In this document: one piece after another, positions 1 to 20,500 of the stretch | Layout: the number at the start of each line of letters is the position of its first letter | Numbering within the stretch: the stretch's first letter is position 1 | DNA from: Gavia stellata | Lineage: Eukaryota; Chordata; Aves; Gaviiformes; Gaviidae | Assembly (NCBI RefSeq): GCF_030936135.1 | Contig: NC_082603.1 | Span: 26,626,880-26,690,879 of the forward strand | DNA: 64,000 nucleotides | Direction of reading: 5' to 3' | Position numbers and translations under genes: made by a program | Notes under the pieces: model-generated | What the model was told of the DNA's origin: nothing | The model's input: the letters and a program-made list of their open reading frames with translations, nothing else | Databases searched by the model: none

Positions 1-1740
1 ACGGATCCAAAGTAAAACTGTCCCAAATGCCCTCAGATATGGGGCTTTATACTGTGAGCTCCGAAGAAGGGTTGAGAGCTCAGAGAAGTTGCATGCAAAG
101 ATTTCAAGTGAAAAGAGAGTTGCTTTAGCCACACTTCTTGAGGAGTGCGGTGCACCACACCTAAGCATTTCTGCAGTCTGTTGATTTTTCTCTCAAAGAG
201 CACAGGATGAGTCCAGCTTTCGCAGCTGGGCGCCTTCCCGTGCTACACTCAAACTCAAACTGGCACACGCCGTGACCCTCAGCCTGTTTGCAATGAGCAA
301 CATATCACAATGGATGAGCAATATATCTACAATCCCTCCTGTGGGTTGGTAGGAGCCGGACACTTTAAGTCTCTCCGAGACCGAAAGACAAATGGTACCG
401 TCTGTACCTAGGGCTTTGTCTTTGCGATCATTAATTAACGAATAGGTCACAAGCCAGCTGAGGCAAAAGTTACTCACTTCACTAACTTTCAGGCATTTTT
501 GTGGATTCAGGTAGTTCCCAGGCAGTGGGTCTTGTAAGATTTTTTCATATATTCTTTCTGTCTAAAAAGTTTAAATATTTTCATTGGGGCTGTGCAGATT
601 CACTTCAGCCATGAGACATGTCTCTGTCTTTATAAAAAGGATACATCTGGACAACGAATACCAGATAAACAGTAGTTTTTTCAGCAAAATGACTCTACTA
701 GCAGAAAACATAGGTTTCAATTGGCCATAGCATAATTTAGACTAAAAGCTAAAGCAAAATGCCCAAACGTCAGAAGACACTCATCTCAGAGACGTGGTAA
801 GCTGAAGAGAAAGAGCCACAAAATTCAGCAGCCCCTATGTAGGAGCACATCAGACTACCAGCTTCAGCAGCTGATGACTCATTTGATCCTCATAATATGC
901 CAACACCCAAATGGGAAATTATTTCAGCCCATCTGGGGATCATCCTCTTTGCAATACACCTGGAAGTCACCCACATGCGGCAGGCTTACAGCCCAAGTCC
1001 TCCACCACCCCTGTAATTCCCTCCAAGACATTCCCGGCTTCTGCGCCTACAAGGTGGGAGCCCAGGTAACCAGCAGGATCTGCTCAGGGATTGCTAGAAG
1101 GGATCCTACCTGGGGCCCAACCAAGCACTGCACTGGAGAGGTAAATGTGATGTGGAGCCAAAAAAGGAGGATGGTGAGATGGTGAGATGCTGTGTAGACA
1201 GAGGAAGGACTCACCAGGACTGTAGAAGGAACATGACCTTACCATCATGTCACCCTATCAGGTTAGACATGCCCTCAATATTGCTGCAGCTCTTTTGACT
1301 GCTCTGCTGCTCTCCCTCTCCTTGTCTTATCTATTGACCACGGTAATTCTTCTGGGCAGCAGTTTTGCCTCCTGGCTTGCCTGTGGTAGGACCTCTTGGA
1401 GAACAGGGCCACAGTCCCTTGTGTGCTGATTGGGTTCTGTCCATTCTCTTGATTATAGTCTGGCAGTGCTGTGTGACGTTGCAGTTGCTCAGAGCACTGT
1501 TTTTACAGCTGGAGGCAGCTGGATCTGTCCAGCCCGTGTGTTTGGCAGAGGCAGCCCATTTGTTCCTCACTTCACGCAGGTGGATGAACGGCTTCCAGAC
1601 CTGAATTTGGCTGAGGACAGCACGGAGCTCAGCTAGAGCCCAAGCCTGGCTACCTCTTACCTCCTCCCTCCTACAGCTTCGTCCACCTGGGTGACGGCGA
1701 GTGCTTTCCTTCACTGCTGGGCTGTATGGGACTTCCAAGA
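1..1740. other. Upstream intergenic DNA, no gene recognised
   Basis: No exon with conserved protein similarity, no RNA gene and no clear mobile element was recognised here. Open frames are all under 140 codons and look like chance frames. In mammals further CYP4 paralogues lie on this side of PDZK1IP1, but I see no CYP4 exon in this stretch. Confidence 0.5.
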
Positions 1741-1750
1741 AAGTACAAAC

Positions 1751-1905
1751 ACGTGCAGGTTGTTTGTTAACAAGCCACCTCCATCCACAGGTTGCTGGAA
1801 GCAGGTCAAAGGGTCAGCACGCAATCGGCTGCCAGCCAAGCTGATGCATTGCTTACCGTGATGTTCCTGCTGCTATAAATTGCTGCCAGCAGCGCTTCAC
1901 CAGGC
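1751..1905 (+). promoter_or_regulatory. Likely CYP4 promoter with TATA box
   Basis: A TATA-type box (TATAAA, 1873-1878) lies about 155 bp before the CYP4 start codon, predicting transcription start near 1903 and a 5' UTR of roughly 125 nt. Upstream lie an E-box CACGTG (1751-1756) and a perfect palindrome TTGTTAACAA (1765-1774) overlapping TGTTTGTT, which resembles FOXA and HNF1 half-sites. Such sites would suit liver or epithelial expression, but binding is inferred. Confidence 0.5.
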
Positions 1906-2030
1906 GTAGCTCCAGCAGAGCAGGAGAGAGAGGATTTTTACTTGCATCTAGCTCCCCGTCAGGCACAGGAGGAGCAGAAGAGAAGCAGGCAGGAGAAGGC
2001 AGTGTCAGGCATCCTGGATGCAAGGCCAGC

Positions 2031-9518
<7,488 letters not shown>

Positions 9519-10275
9519 CCCAGTGAAGGGTCAGTACCACGGTGGAGGGCAAACGCTTTCCCAAGGACCGCCCTCCACCCAGAATTTTAAGAGGGGGACA
9601 CCAAACAGACCCACCCTAGCCTCCTCAGAGCTCTCCCACATTAACCTCCCTCCCTGCTGCTGTCCGGGGGGACATGCTGAGCCCCCTCGCACACACACCA
9701 AACCCAGCAGGTCCGGGTCCCATCCTTGCATGGGGAACAGCACTGCCAGGGGGGATTTGCAGCAGAGCTCAGCCTTCACCTCCGCAGGCATCCTCTGTGT
9801 CCTACTCATCTCCTCACCTCCAACCTGCCCTTGAATGCTGCCTGGAGGGACTTCTGTCACCTGCCTGTGTATTTGCAGCATTGTCAGTTCCCTGCTCAGG
9901 CAGGTGAATAACACCAGTGTGGTTTGCACAGGTATCTAAATCCTGGACACTGCCCGAGCACGATGACCCTCCCCTGCCTCCAGCCTGAGCGTGCCGGGGC
10001 AGGAGAGCCCCTTCCTGCAGCCACACTGCATCCCCACGCACCACCCTCCAATTATTCCCCCTAATCTGTTCTGGGGCTGGTGCTGTGCCCGCCAGAGGCG
10101 AAGGGCAATGGGTTTTTCTGCCCTGGCGCTGAACTTCTTGAGCTGAGGGTGCTCAGGAGCCAGTGAAGAGGCGTATCACCAGCTAGCCTGGAGAAAGCAC
10201 TCACCATGCTGAAAACAACGTTTGATCGGCCTTGTCCTCCTCTCTGAAAAGAGAATAAAGCCTGGTGGAAATGCT
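9519..10275 (+). other. CYP4 3' UTR with poly(A) signal
   Basis: The stretch from the CYP4 stop codon to an AATAAA hexamer at 10254-10259 carries no further coding similarity and is read as a 3' UTR of about 740 nt. It is the first canonical signal after the stop on this strand. Confidence 0.55.
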
Positions 10276-12880
10276 CCCCAAACATTGCTTTGGCTTCCTT
10301 TGCATTTGGGGGGCCAGGAGGGTGCAGGATGAGTCCCAGCAGCCCAGGGGCAAGGCTGTGCCCAAAAGGCAGCCCTGCAAGTGTTTTCTCAAGCTGCAAG
10401 GGCTGTTTCAGGGGGTTTGCCCCCACCTTGAGACTGAGGAGCCTGTTTCCACCCCTCCCATGCCGTGGATCACCAAGCCCTCACCTCTGCCTCCAGGAGT
10501 TTCTGTGGTAAGAAAACAACTGAAACGATCTGGACTCAAACAAAGAAAAGCAGAAATCACCACCACCACCCCCCTCAAATGCTGGTGGCAAGAACAAAAT
10601 CAGTTTGCAAAAAAAAAGTCCCAAGAGGGAGCACAAGTTCTGCAGAGGCTGAGAACTGACTGCTCAGGACATGAGTGAGGTGCACAAAGGGTGCAGGTGG
10701 GCGCTGGCCCTGGGGCCGGGCTTGTTCTGGGGGTGCAGAACCCACTGCAGACCCTCACCCCAGCACTGGCCATAGGTGGGCTCCCCGGCCAAGGGGGACC
10801 TGCTGGGTGAGATGCAGGTCCGGGGTGGGAAATGAATCACTAGGTGGCAGTGGGAGACCCAGAAAAAACCCAAAGTCCTCCCTGGTCCCTGGAAAAACCC
10901 CCTGGGCTTGGCAGGAAGCATGGCCAGGCCCAGCAGGGCAGCAGATGGGCCCCATCCCTGGGGGCATCCCCGTCCCAGTCCCATCCCTGCCCTCAGCTGT
11001 GTGGGGCAGCAGATCAGGCACAGTTCTGTCCTGTCCCAGTCCGCAGCACGATGGTGGTGTTACCCACGGCACAGGAAAAGCTTGTCACTGTGAGTGCCTG
11101 GGCACTCAGCAGGCATCGGGGAAACTGAGGCATGGAGGGCTGCACACGTGCCACGCCACGGTGAGAGACAAGGCTGTTTGCTCAGCTTTCACCAATGGCA
11201 ATAGCATCACCGGCATCACTGCAGGTGCTGACATAGCCAAACCATGTCCGTCTGTCTGGGCAGCTCACCTCTGCTGATGTCCAGACCAGGACAGCCAATT
11301 CTGAGCATCTCCACATCTGAATAAACCCCCACAGCCCCCTGCTCCCCATCTCCCCCATCTGCTGCACCCTCAGTTTGAGAAACAAAATTCCTCTAGCTCT
11401 GGATCCGAACCTTCGTTTTGGCTGTCTCAGTACCTAACGGAATAGGGATGCTGTGAGTAACCAACAAGGTGCAGCTTGTATTTATTTTGCAAGGCATCGG
11501 GAGACTGAGTTCCTCTTCTCCCAACCATCCCCTTCTCACCCCTGGACAGAGACTGGGTGCAGGTTGTGCAGGTGCCGATGCCACCACCCTTGCACCGCTG
11601 GTAGGCTCAGGCTGGTCTCAAAGGTGCGATTCCAGCTCTCCTCCCCAGCTCCAGCACAGCGAGGCCGTTGGAGGGCAGCAGTTTGATACAGCTTTTCATT
11701 ACTGGTCCTATTTGTCAGGCATTTCAGCCACCCATCGGGGAACAAGCAAGCCACCTTGCAGCTCTGCTCACCTACTCTCCGGCTTTTGGTCCAAGCAATG
11801 AGCTTGGGGAGCACTTGGCCACAAAGACTTGGCCCAGTCTCCTTGGTGGTGGGTTGCAGAGGAAACTAGGTGGCACTTGAAGATGTCCCTACAGCATCTT
11901 CTGGTTTGGACATGGAGGGATAAGGCCGGAGCAGGAAAAGTTAGATCTGATGAGGACCCACAGCTACTGCCCATCCCTGTGTCTGTACGGTGCCCTGATT
12001 GGGCACTTCCCCACCCTGTGTTTTGAGGCCATCACCCTATTCACTGCCATGACCTTGGTTGCTCATTTGGTTTCCAAGAGTCTTCCTGACTGTTACAAAT
12101 GGCCAAACCCCAACCACTTCCAGCGGAGACCTTCCCCAGGGAAACCACTCTGGGAAATCTGCTCGGGAAAGAGAGGAGAAACTACTGCCATTTTTGATAC
12201 AAAAAATGGATCATTATTCCAGGCAGTCCTGACAATAAATGAGGTAACCTGAGCCAAACACTTTGAAGTCCCTGCCCATTAAGAATCATGCTTAACCCAG
12301 GTTTGCAGTTTGAAGGACCGAAGCTTTTGGGGGAAGATCTCACAGCACCTATGCATCATGGAGCCATAATGCATCAGCAACCAGGAGAAAATTCTTCCGC
12401 TTTTCAGCTTACCAGGCCAAACTGGGCAACCCAAACATCCCCCCGCCTTCAAACACTGGCAGTTTCTGGACAGCAGCGTGTTCAAGATAACCTCCTCTGC
12501 CAAGCCACCACTGAACGGCTTTGAGAGCAGCAAAAAGCAGCACAAGGAGCCGGGCAGCACTCGGTGACACAGATCTAATCGCCTGAGCATTTGCCCCAAA
12601 TGTCTCCCTGCCAAGCAGTGACATTTCTACCCTGTCTCGGTTCCCTCCCTCCATCACCATGACTACAGCAGCCGCCAATCCACGGGCGAGTCCTTCCAGG
12701 GTACCACCAAACCCTCTGGGAGATGCTACGAGAGCCAGCCCCTTTGGCAGGGAGACACTTCGGGGACCCTGGGACAGCCCATAGCACCAAAAATTCCCCT
12801 TTTTCTTCTTTCCCTCCTCCTTTTTATTTTGTCTTTTTCTTTTTTTTTCTTCTTTTTTTTGAAGCACAAACAATGGAGCT
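10276..12880. other. Intergenic, nothing recognised
   Basis: No coding exon, RNA gene or clear mobile element was recognised. A pyrimidine-rich run with T tracts lies at about 12798-12860, just before the GATA-motif cluster. Frames up to 200 codons here have no recognisable domain and are treated as chance. Confidence 0.45.
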
Positions 12881-12894
12881 AAAAGGTTGGGTAT

Positions 12895-13210
12895 CAGGCC
12901 GATAATCATGAATGACGTGTCGTTATTACACACCACACATTCATTATCTCCCACTCCAGCCATGTCACAGGCGGCTGGAGGAGGGCAGATAACGGGGTGC
13001 CTTCATGCAGATGGCTTATTATCAGGATGTTCCAGGAGAGGCTTTAAGACAGTTAGTGATGCTGTTTGCCAGTTAAAGATTAGAGACCCCAGAGAATAAT
13101 TAACAATCCCAAAACCCAGTTTTTCTGCTGGATTCTTCTGCTTTCTCCCCCCTCCCCCGTCCTCTTTTAATCTATTCACTCTAGCAGGTGTAATAAAGTG
13201 ATAAGGACAG
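12895..13210. promoter_or_regulatory. GATA/E-box composite cluster, candidate TAL1 +40 enhancer
   Basis: Five GATA motifs lie in about 310 bp: 12901 (+), 12944-12949 (-), 12987-12992 (+), 13019-13024 (-) and 13200-13205 (+). Three have a partner with the polarity and spacing of the TAL1:GATA1 composite: CTG-N7-AGATAA on the minus strand (12944-12959), CTG-N8-TGATAA on the minus strand (13019-13035) and a full CAGGTG-N9-GATAAG on the plus strand (13185-13205). A fourth is close, CTG-N9-AGATAA (12975-12992), and there is another E-box CAGATG at 13008-13013. The position, beyond PDZK1IP1 and about 38 kb 3' of the TAL1 promoter, matches the mouse Tal1 +40 erythroid enhancer, known to be bound by SCL and GATA proteins. 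Motifs are seen; orthology and activity are inferred. Confidence 0.6.
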
Positions 13211-16200
13211 GCTCCGGGGATGTTTGTTTGGCTACTACGGGTGTATAAACCAACAGTGGATGGTATTTTACTTCTGGCTTTCAGTGCCTTGAATCAAGAC
13301 CAAAAACTTTGCATCCCCCTTGCCCACACACAGCCACCCCTACACACTGTGCTTCCAGCTCCCACCTGGGTGGCTGGGCTCCTTCCCCGGCCCGAGGGAC
13401 CACGATGGTGGGATGGGCTCCCTTTTTGCTTCTGAAGGTCCAAATCGCATCACTTGGGTGTCAAGGCGCCCAATGCCAGGACATAAACCCCAGACTACAC
13501 TGCTCAGGGCCAGGGCTGGAGCTGGTGGTCCTTCCAGCTGCGGTTTACCTGCACACAGCAAGTCCTTAATTAAACAACCTTGGAATAATTTCTATGGTAG
13601 GTGTCCACCTGCCCAAGCTGCTCCAGGGTTGTGATCACAGCTGGAACAGAAACATCTTAAACCTCCACCGCTATAGAGCCTCAGGAGAGATCGGGGAAGC
13701 ATCCAAGTAAAGGTGGCTTTCAACAAGATGCCTCGTTATCTGGGGGTCCAAGAGATGAGTTTCACCCTCCTAGGCCACAAAGGAAGGCTGCGATAAGGTG
13801 GTAATGCAAAAAGACCACTCTGAATATCTTCTGCCCAAAAGGAGACTATCCTGTCCACCGCAGGTCCCAACCCTGAACATCTTCCTGAAGCCCAATCTTC
13901 AGAGAAACTGGCATTATGGAGTGAGGGGTAGGATAGGGTACCCACGGGTGTCCTTCCCCTTCATCGGTGGCTGTGGGGTGACTTATGGAGGACACGGTCA
14001 CCCCGCATGCTGCATGGAGAGAGGTGCTGGGGAGGATCTGGCCCCCAGGCAAGTTGGCTCAGGGCCCTTCAGAGAGGTCACCGAGACTGTTGGAGGTGCC
14101 CATCACCTGGGTGCTATCAGGTACAGCTCTGGAGAGCATCCCCCAGCTCACAGGGTCAACACGGTGGGTGCGAGCACTGAGACGGCAGAAGTTGCCTTCC
14201 CAATCACGCTCATCCTGCCAGGGAAGGATGAGACAGCATTGTGCTTTAAAGAGCATCCCCGACCCTATCAGCGAGAGATGAGATATCCTAATTATGGCAG
14301 TACAGGCGAGGATCCGGGCCGTATCAGCCAGCACAGAAAGGTAAACAAGAAATATAACAATGGACCCTTAACACTCATTAGCTGTGTCAGATAATACCTC
14401 ACTTTTCTCCCTTTGGGGCTTAAAATCTAATTAAGATTTTCCAACAATAAATTTCATTTATGCTCGCTCCCTTTTGTTCTTTTTAGGATCGCACCGAGAA
14501 GAATCCATGAGCTGGCTGCACGGCTCGCGGGAAGGCAGCCCGCTTCGCACAGCCAGCCTTGGGTCGTGCTTGACAGACAAGGGAAACTGAGGCAGAACAG
14601 CATCACGGACTGTGTGGAGATGAGGTCCCACCAGGGAGGTAACACAGTGGCTCTTGCAAAAGATGTTTTCCCCAGGAAAGGGAACTCTGAAGGGGCACTG
14701 GCTGGGATGAGACCAAGCACCGAGGTTCCTGGCCTAGCCCAAAACATGCGGGGGTAAAGCCCCATCCCTCTGCTTGCTTGGACGTACGACCACGGTGGGG
14801 ATCCATGGGGAAGGGACTCACAGAGCCCCCAGCACACCTCCACTCCAAACCCGCACCCAGGCACTGCCAGGGGAACAACTCGGGCATTCATCACATATTC
14901 AGGGTGTGCACAGGACGGAATAAACTCCCGCTGTTACTCATTATAAGGATGCCGTTTCTAACTCCTTTTGCAACCGAGAGGTAAAAATTAATGGGTTCCC
15001 CTCCTCTCGCCACACCCCCAGCCCAAGTGCTGACGCGGCAGGAACACGCAATGACTAATCCTCCTTAAACCCTGCTGAGCGAAGCATTACTGATGAACTC
15101 CGGGAAGCTTGTTTTTTTCCAAACCCGTGTGACATTACGCACCTACAAGAGAAAAGTCAGGGGAGCAGCATCCCTCAGGGGCACGAGTGGGGAGGTCCAG
15201 GACCCAGCCTGGGGCTGGCTCAGCCTCCAGCTGCCCAAGGGAAGGTGGTAGAAGGGAACAGTTCTATCGCAATGCTGGGGACAGAAGCTGTCATGCCTCC
15301 GCACCCCAGGGCTTGACCCCTCCAACCCTTCCGCCTGTTTTCTTCTACCCCCATGCAATTTCTCAGCTGGAGCTGTGATTTCTCAATGCTGAGTCTTGAG
15401 GGCATTTTCAAAACGCTTGCCTACATGAAGCTTTTCAGGGATGTGCCTTTCAGGATGGGCTTGTTACTGGAAGGCTCCTGTTTTACTCATGTTTTTATGT
15501 CTCCACCCACTAAGGACATTGGCAGTTTCACCTGTGGGAAGCACAGCAGCACTGGGGTCCAGCTCCAGCCCCCCGGCTCCATCCCAGAGGGCTGCCGGCA
15601 GTGGCAAGTGTCCTGTTTTGGGCTGGGCTCCCTATCAGGACTATCACAGCTTCACTTTGGGGAATACCCAGCAGGTTTTGGTGGTTTAGGAAAACCGGGC
15701 ATTTTGCCAGGCCACTACCTGCACTGTGCTAGGGAGCACCTCTTCCAGGCTCAGGGCTTTTAAGGTCACCAGCAAGCACAGAGGAGCAGGGGACAGCCCT
15801 TGCAGCAGGAAAGCCCATTCAGGGTTGAAACACGCAGAGCAGGAGCTCTCCCAGTGAGAGGCAAAGTGATACCTCCAGCCCCAACAGCCCAGCTGCCTGT
15901 TTCTGGCATCACTGCCTGCAAATGGGCCTCCAAAGCATCTCCTGAGCAGAGGCTAGGGCTCCTCCCAGATCCAAACACACCACAGCTGCTGTTTCACGGT
16001 AGGTTTAAAACATCCCCTTGCAGCGGTGCTCAGCATCCGACAGCAGAAAGCGAAAGCAAGAGGTGGTTCAGGCACCCGATGTCCTCCTGCCAGCTCCTCC
16101 CCATTGCATTTGCACAGCCCCAAGCAGAGCCCCAAAACCACCCTGCTCCCCCCAAACCCAGGGACTGCCAAAAATGCCACTCTTATAAGCCCCCATCCCA

Positions 16201-17060
16201 TCTCATCTCATCCCTCCCACTCCTGCTCCACCTGCAGCCCCACAGGCTGCCCTTGATTGCAGAGCCCCCTAACCCTTTCCTCGCTGGTCAAGGGGAGGAC
16301 CCTGCATGCTGCTTGGGCAACTGATATCCCAGGGAAGGCCAAGGCATTACAGGTCTCTCGTCTCAATCTGCAAATGCCGCGGCTTGGGAGCACTCATTGC
16401 TCCCACAGTGGCCCCAGCGTTGTCCCCACCACAGCAAAAAATGGACCCTGGTTAATGAACAGCCTGGCAGGAGCAGGTTGCACCATGGCCAGCCGCCCCG
16501 GAGAGAGCCAGCACTGCCTGGAGCAGCCCCCAGACACATCCTGGCAACATTAGTAAGTGATTGCCATTCGCAGCCTCCAGCCCTGGGAATGGTCCTCAGT
16601 TGGCTCTGGGTCTGCGCCCTGTGGCCAGCGGGATTCAGGGAGCGCTGCCTTTCATCCATCAAGCAGTGCTGGGATGTGCGGGGTTGGTGCCGTGCCTCAG
16701 TTTCCCCATCTGGTAAATGGGGAGAATGATGCTCACCTCCCCATACAGCCCTTTGTGGCTCTGGGGAGGTCCAAACACAGAGCAAAAAAAAAAATCCTCC
16801 TCCTTTTTCTCTCCCCTGTTGACACCTAGACACACACAACAGCGCTCGTGACTTCATCCAAGCGAGGAGATAAGACATGGATCCTACCCAGGAAGGATCA
16901 TGGAGGAGATGGGGGTGTTGACACCCATCTAATCACCCTTCCCAACCCCATGCCTCCTTCCCCAGTGTCCTTCCCTTCCCTAACTGCCTGAAGGCTGGGA
17001 GCGCTGCAAGATGCCAGAAAGTCCTTTGGGTGATTAGCAAAACAACCTTCTTTGCTGTTG
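13211..17060. other. Intergenic between GATA cluster and PDZK1IP1
   Basis: No gene was recognised. An AT-rich island at 14270-14480 contains homeobox-like TAATTA cores and resembles a conserved noncoding element by composition only. A MIR-like SINE relic lies at about 16689-16750. The rest shows nothing I can name. Confidence 0.45.
16689..16750 (+). repeat. MIR-like SINE relic
   Basis: The run beginning TGCCTCAGTTTCCCCATCTG and continuing through TAAATGGGGA resembles the conserved 3' part of ancient MIR SINEs. Only this signature is recognisable; flanks have decayed. Assignment is by memory of the MIR consensus. Confidence 0.45.
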
Positions 17061-17077
17061 TATGGGCAACAATTCTC

Positions 17078-17083
17078 TTTATT
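17078..17083 (-). terminator. PDZK1IP1 poly(A) signal
   Basis: AATAAA on the minus strand, about 490 nt after the PDZK1IP1 stop codon. This gives a short 3' UTR (about 17060-17570) and fits the compact mRNA known for this gene. Confidence 0.7.
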
Positions 17084-17570
17084 GCTCAGAGGGAAGATAT
17101 ATACAGGGGAGAAGGTTTGTTCTGACATTAAAATGCATGGTGTAGGTTGTAAAAAGGAGGCTGAAACAGGGAGAAGAGAGCGGGTTTTCCATCAGCAGCT
17201 CTCCAGAGAGCAGCTGGGGGTGCGGGGAAGTCCCCAGCACCCAGTGGGGACCCCTCCATGTCTGGAGCAGGTCAGCAGCCCCCTCGGACCAGGGACATCA
17301 ACCTCGCCAACCAAGAGGGGTGACTGCCGGGCAGAAGAGGTGGCACCGCTGTACCATCTCCTGATGCATGCGTGGACACCAGCCCTCAAGGCAGAAGAAC
17401 ACATCTCGCAGGTGGGAAGGGAAAAGATCAGGAGATGGTGGTGCCGTGGAGAGCTTGGGGACCCACCGCGCACAGGGGATGCCAGTGCACAGGGTCCCCA
17501 CGAAAATGCCCATCATGACAGTGGGAAGCAAAGTGAGAGGAGGAGGGAGGGCAGCCAGCCGGGGCACCTG

Positions 17571-20500
17571 CTACATGGCGGTGGTGATCACCCTCTCCTC
17601 CGGCTCCAGGGTGTTTTCGTAGGCGTGCTGGCTCTCTTTGGACCTGTGTCAGGAGGGAGGAGCACAGCGGTGAGCTTGCCCCCAGCAAGACCAGTCTTCC
17701 CGAAGCCAGCAGCAGGGCCCTGACCTTGCTGGTGCCAGCCGTGCGCTGAGCGAGGGGCGAGGTGGGGAGGGCAGGAGGGGTCCCCCTGCCAGGAGGAGAG
17801 CCAAGCGCGGGATGGGAATTGCTCTAATTTCTAGTGAGGGCTGTTTCGACAGTCAGCGTCTGTGTGGTGACCTATGGCCACTTTTGGTGGTTTCCTCTGT
17901 TTGAAAGGTTTGATGTAGCATAAGAAAAATGTGGTGTAGCAGGTTGCAAGGTGGTGCATGGACCATGGGGCTCAGCTGCAGGTATGGGGAGAGACCGGGG
18001 GGGCAGGGATAGTCACTCACCACCTTCTCCTTAGCCCCTGGAGAGCATAAAAGCCCCAAAACCAGGTGCATGGGACATGCGAGACCGTGAGTGGGAGAAA
18101 CCATGGCTCTGCATGTCTGAGCTGTCACCAGGGGGATGGAGCAGGGCCTGGGAGCCATGGGTAGGAGGTATGAGCAAGTCCTTCACCTGAAGTCAGCTGC
18201 AGCAGTTAGGTATCTCCCTTCATGGCCATTGGATGTGACAGTCTCCTGCTTGTCCGCAACACTCACCACCGTCTCCACGTTTTCCCTGGAGGGGGAGAAG
18301 AGAGGAGCTGAGAGAGAGCAACGGAGGGGCCGTGCCAGGGAGCAGCTTGTGACAGTGACAGTGCAGAGGAAGGGACTGCTCCAACACCATAGAGACAATA
18401 AGGGACCTGGCCATGTGAACCTAGCCTTGGACACCCAGCTCAGCCCCCTTTCCAGCAGGACATGGGCAAGGAAAGACACCCTCACTGCAGGTTTGCACGG
18501 ACCGTGCCGGGACGCCGAGTGCTAACCACTGGCTTTGGAGCTGGTACTCCCAGTGCCGGGCTGGCAGTCAGCAAGACTCATTTGTCAATACGTGGGATTG
18601 TTTTCTCCCACTAACTGGTTTTTCCAGTCTTCTTCTATGTAGTCTGTTGCAAAATAGTTCCCTACAGTCCCAACTGACACAGAGAGAAACGCTGAGGCTC
18701 TGCCAGTGCTGCAGCCCTGGTGCAGGAGAGGTGCACGTGTGCACGTCTGTGTGTGTAAAGCCGAGCTGCTTCCTCTCGGATTTGAGTCTGGATCACTCGC
18801 AGAAGGAACCACGGGGCAGGGATTGGGTGTCCAACCTCAGCTGGAGCCTAAAAGCTCGGCTCTGGAGCAAGCCCGTGGAACAAATGGCACCTGGTGGGGT
18901 TTAGCTGCAGAGGGTGGGTGCAAGTCCACCCTGTGTGCACATCCCTGCCTCTTCCAGCGCTCACCCAAGGGCGATTTGGGAGGCTTTTCCAAGGAACAGA
19001 CTGGCATAAACAGTCAACAGCTTGAGCTGATAGCTGCTGTCACAGTGACAGCACAGAGCTGGCAGCACACCAGGCTGCCAAGTCTCGCTGCCGGCTCTTC
19101 TGAAGAGAGGCCAGATTAATTAAAACAAGCCACCATCCCCCCTCAAGCCCCCCTCAGCATCCTTTGCCTCTGGGCTGGGAAGAGACAGCTGGGCACAGGC
19201 AGAGGTGGGAAACACCATCCCTGCCTCCTGCTCCATGGGCTGGGGGCTCCTCCAGTTTGAGGACAAGGGTTCCTCTTGGGGAAACAAAGACTGCAGTTGC
19301 AAATCAGACTGTATAAATATATATATATACACACATTGCATCACTCATTGGCCCTGAATGCATCCCAAAGGCCCCCCTTTAAATGCATCTGAGGCAGAAG
19401 CCGACCTGCTGAGCATCAAGGTGCACCCCAAGTCCCCACCTCCTCGGCCTGGAGAAGCCTCAGGGATGTGCGGATACAAGAAGACTCCAGCAACTTTGGG
19501 TGCAAAGCCCAAAGCGCTGGTGCTGAGGAAGTGGGAACCAGCCTATAGGGCACTTTAGATCTTCATCCCCTGTTGACTTTGGGCTCAGGTTCAAGATCAA
19601 GTTACTGCAACTTAGCCAGTTAGCCTGGGTCAGCTGAGCAGGAGCAACAGCCTGTGGCTTTGCTCAGGAGGCAACGGGCAAGAGGTAACCAGCCCCACAT
19701 AGCCTTTTCCTGCCGGTTAAGGCCACCTCGTTTGCCTGTGCTGCAGGCTCCAGGTGGAGAGCACTGCCACAGCTCGGCTACCTCCCTCTTCTCCCAGCTC
19801 CTCTTGTGCCTTCTGCCCACTTGTCTTGGTCTGCTTTGCAAATGAAGCTGGTCTGGGCTTGTTTTCCCACAGGTATAAGTCACCTAGGAGCTGCACCCCC
19901 AAATCCATAGGAAACCAGGCTCAGGCCCGAGACATGTGCCCATGTAAACCAGCCATGATGCTGCGGCTTTCCTGTCTTTCTTGCAATAGCATCTGAGTGG
20001 TCTGTTTGGGGGTGCCCCTGTGCAGGAGCAGCTGGGGCGGATGGTGCATGCTTGCACCTGGCAATAAGTAACATGGAGCGGAGACCGGGACAGCAAGAAG
20101 AGGACAGGAAGACCAGGACACGGAGTCTTCACTCTCCCTGCCTGGGAGTGATCATGCTGTTCCCAGCCCTGGCACAGGCACGGAGGTGGCTGGAAGTGAC
20201 CCGTGCAGAGGCAGCTAAGCCCAACCCAAAGCAACCCCCAGGGCTCCCACACTTACACTTTCTCCTTACACCAGAACCTATTGACCACGAAAGCAATGGC
20301 CACCAGGACCAGAAACACAACCACTGCGATGACACCCTGTGACCACGGCTGGAGGCTGCCCCGCGCTGCAGAAAAAAAGGAGGATACGTGTTAGGAATAC
20401 ATCCTCAGGCTTTATCTGCTTGGCCAAGCTTCTTCCACCCAGCTTCACCAACATCCAACCAAGACCCCCATGCAGTGGGGCGCAGACGACACTGGGGTGG

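Noticed and set aside
1240-1740. Possible 3' exon of another CYP4 gene upstream
   Set aside because: No heme-loop, ExxR or other CYP4 motif appears in any frame on either strand.
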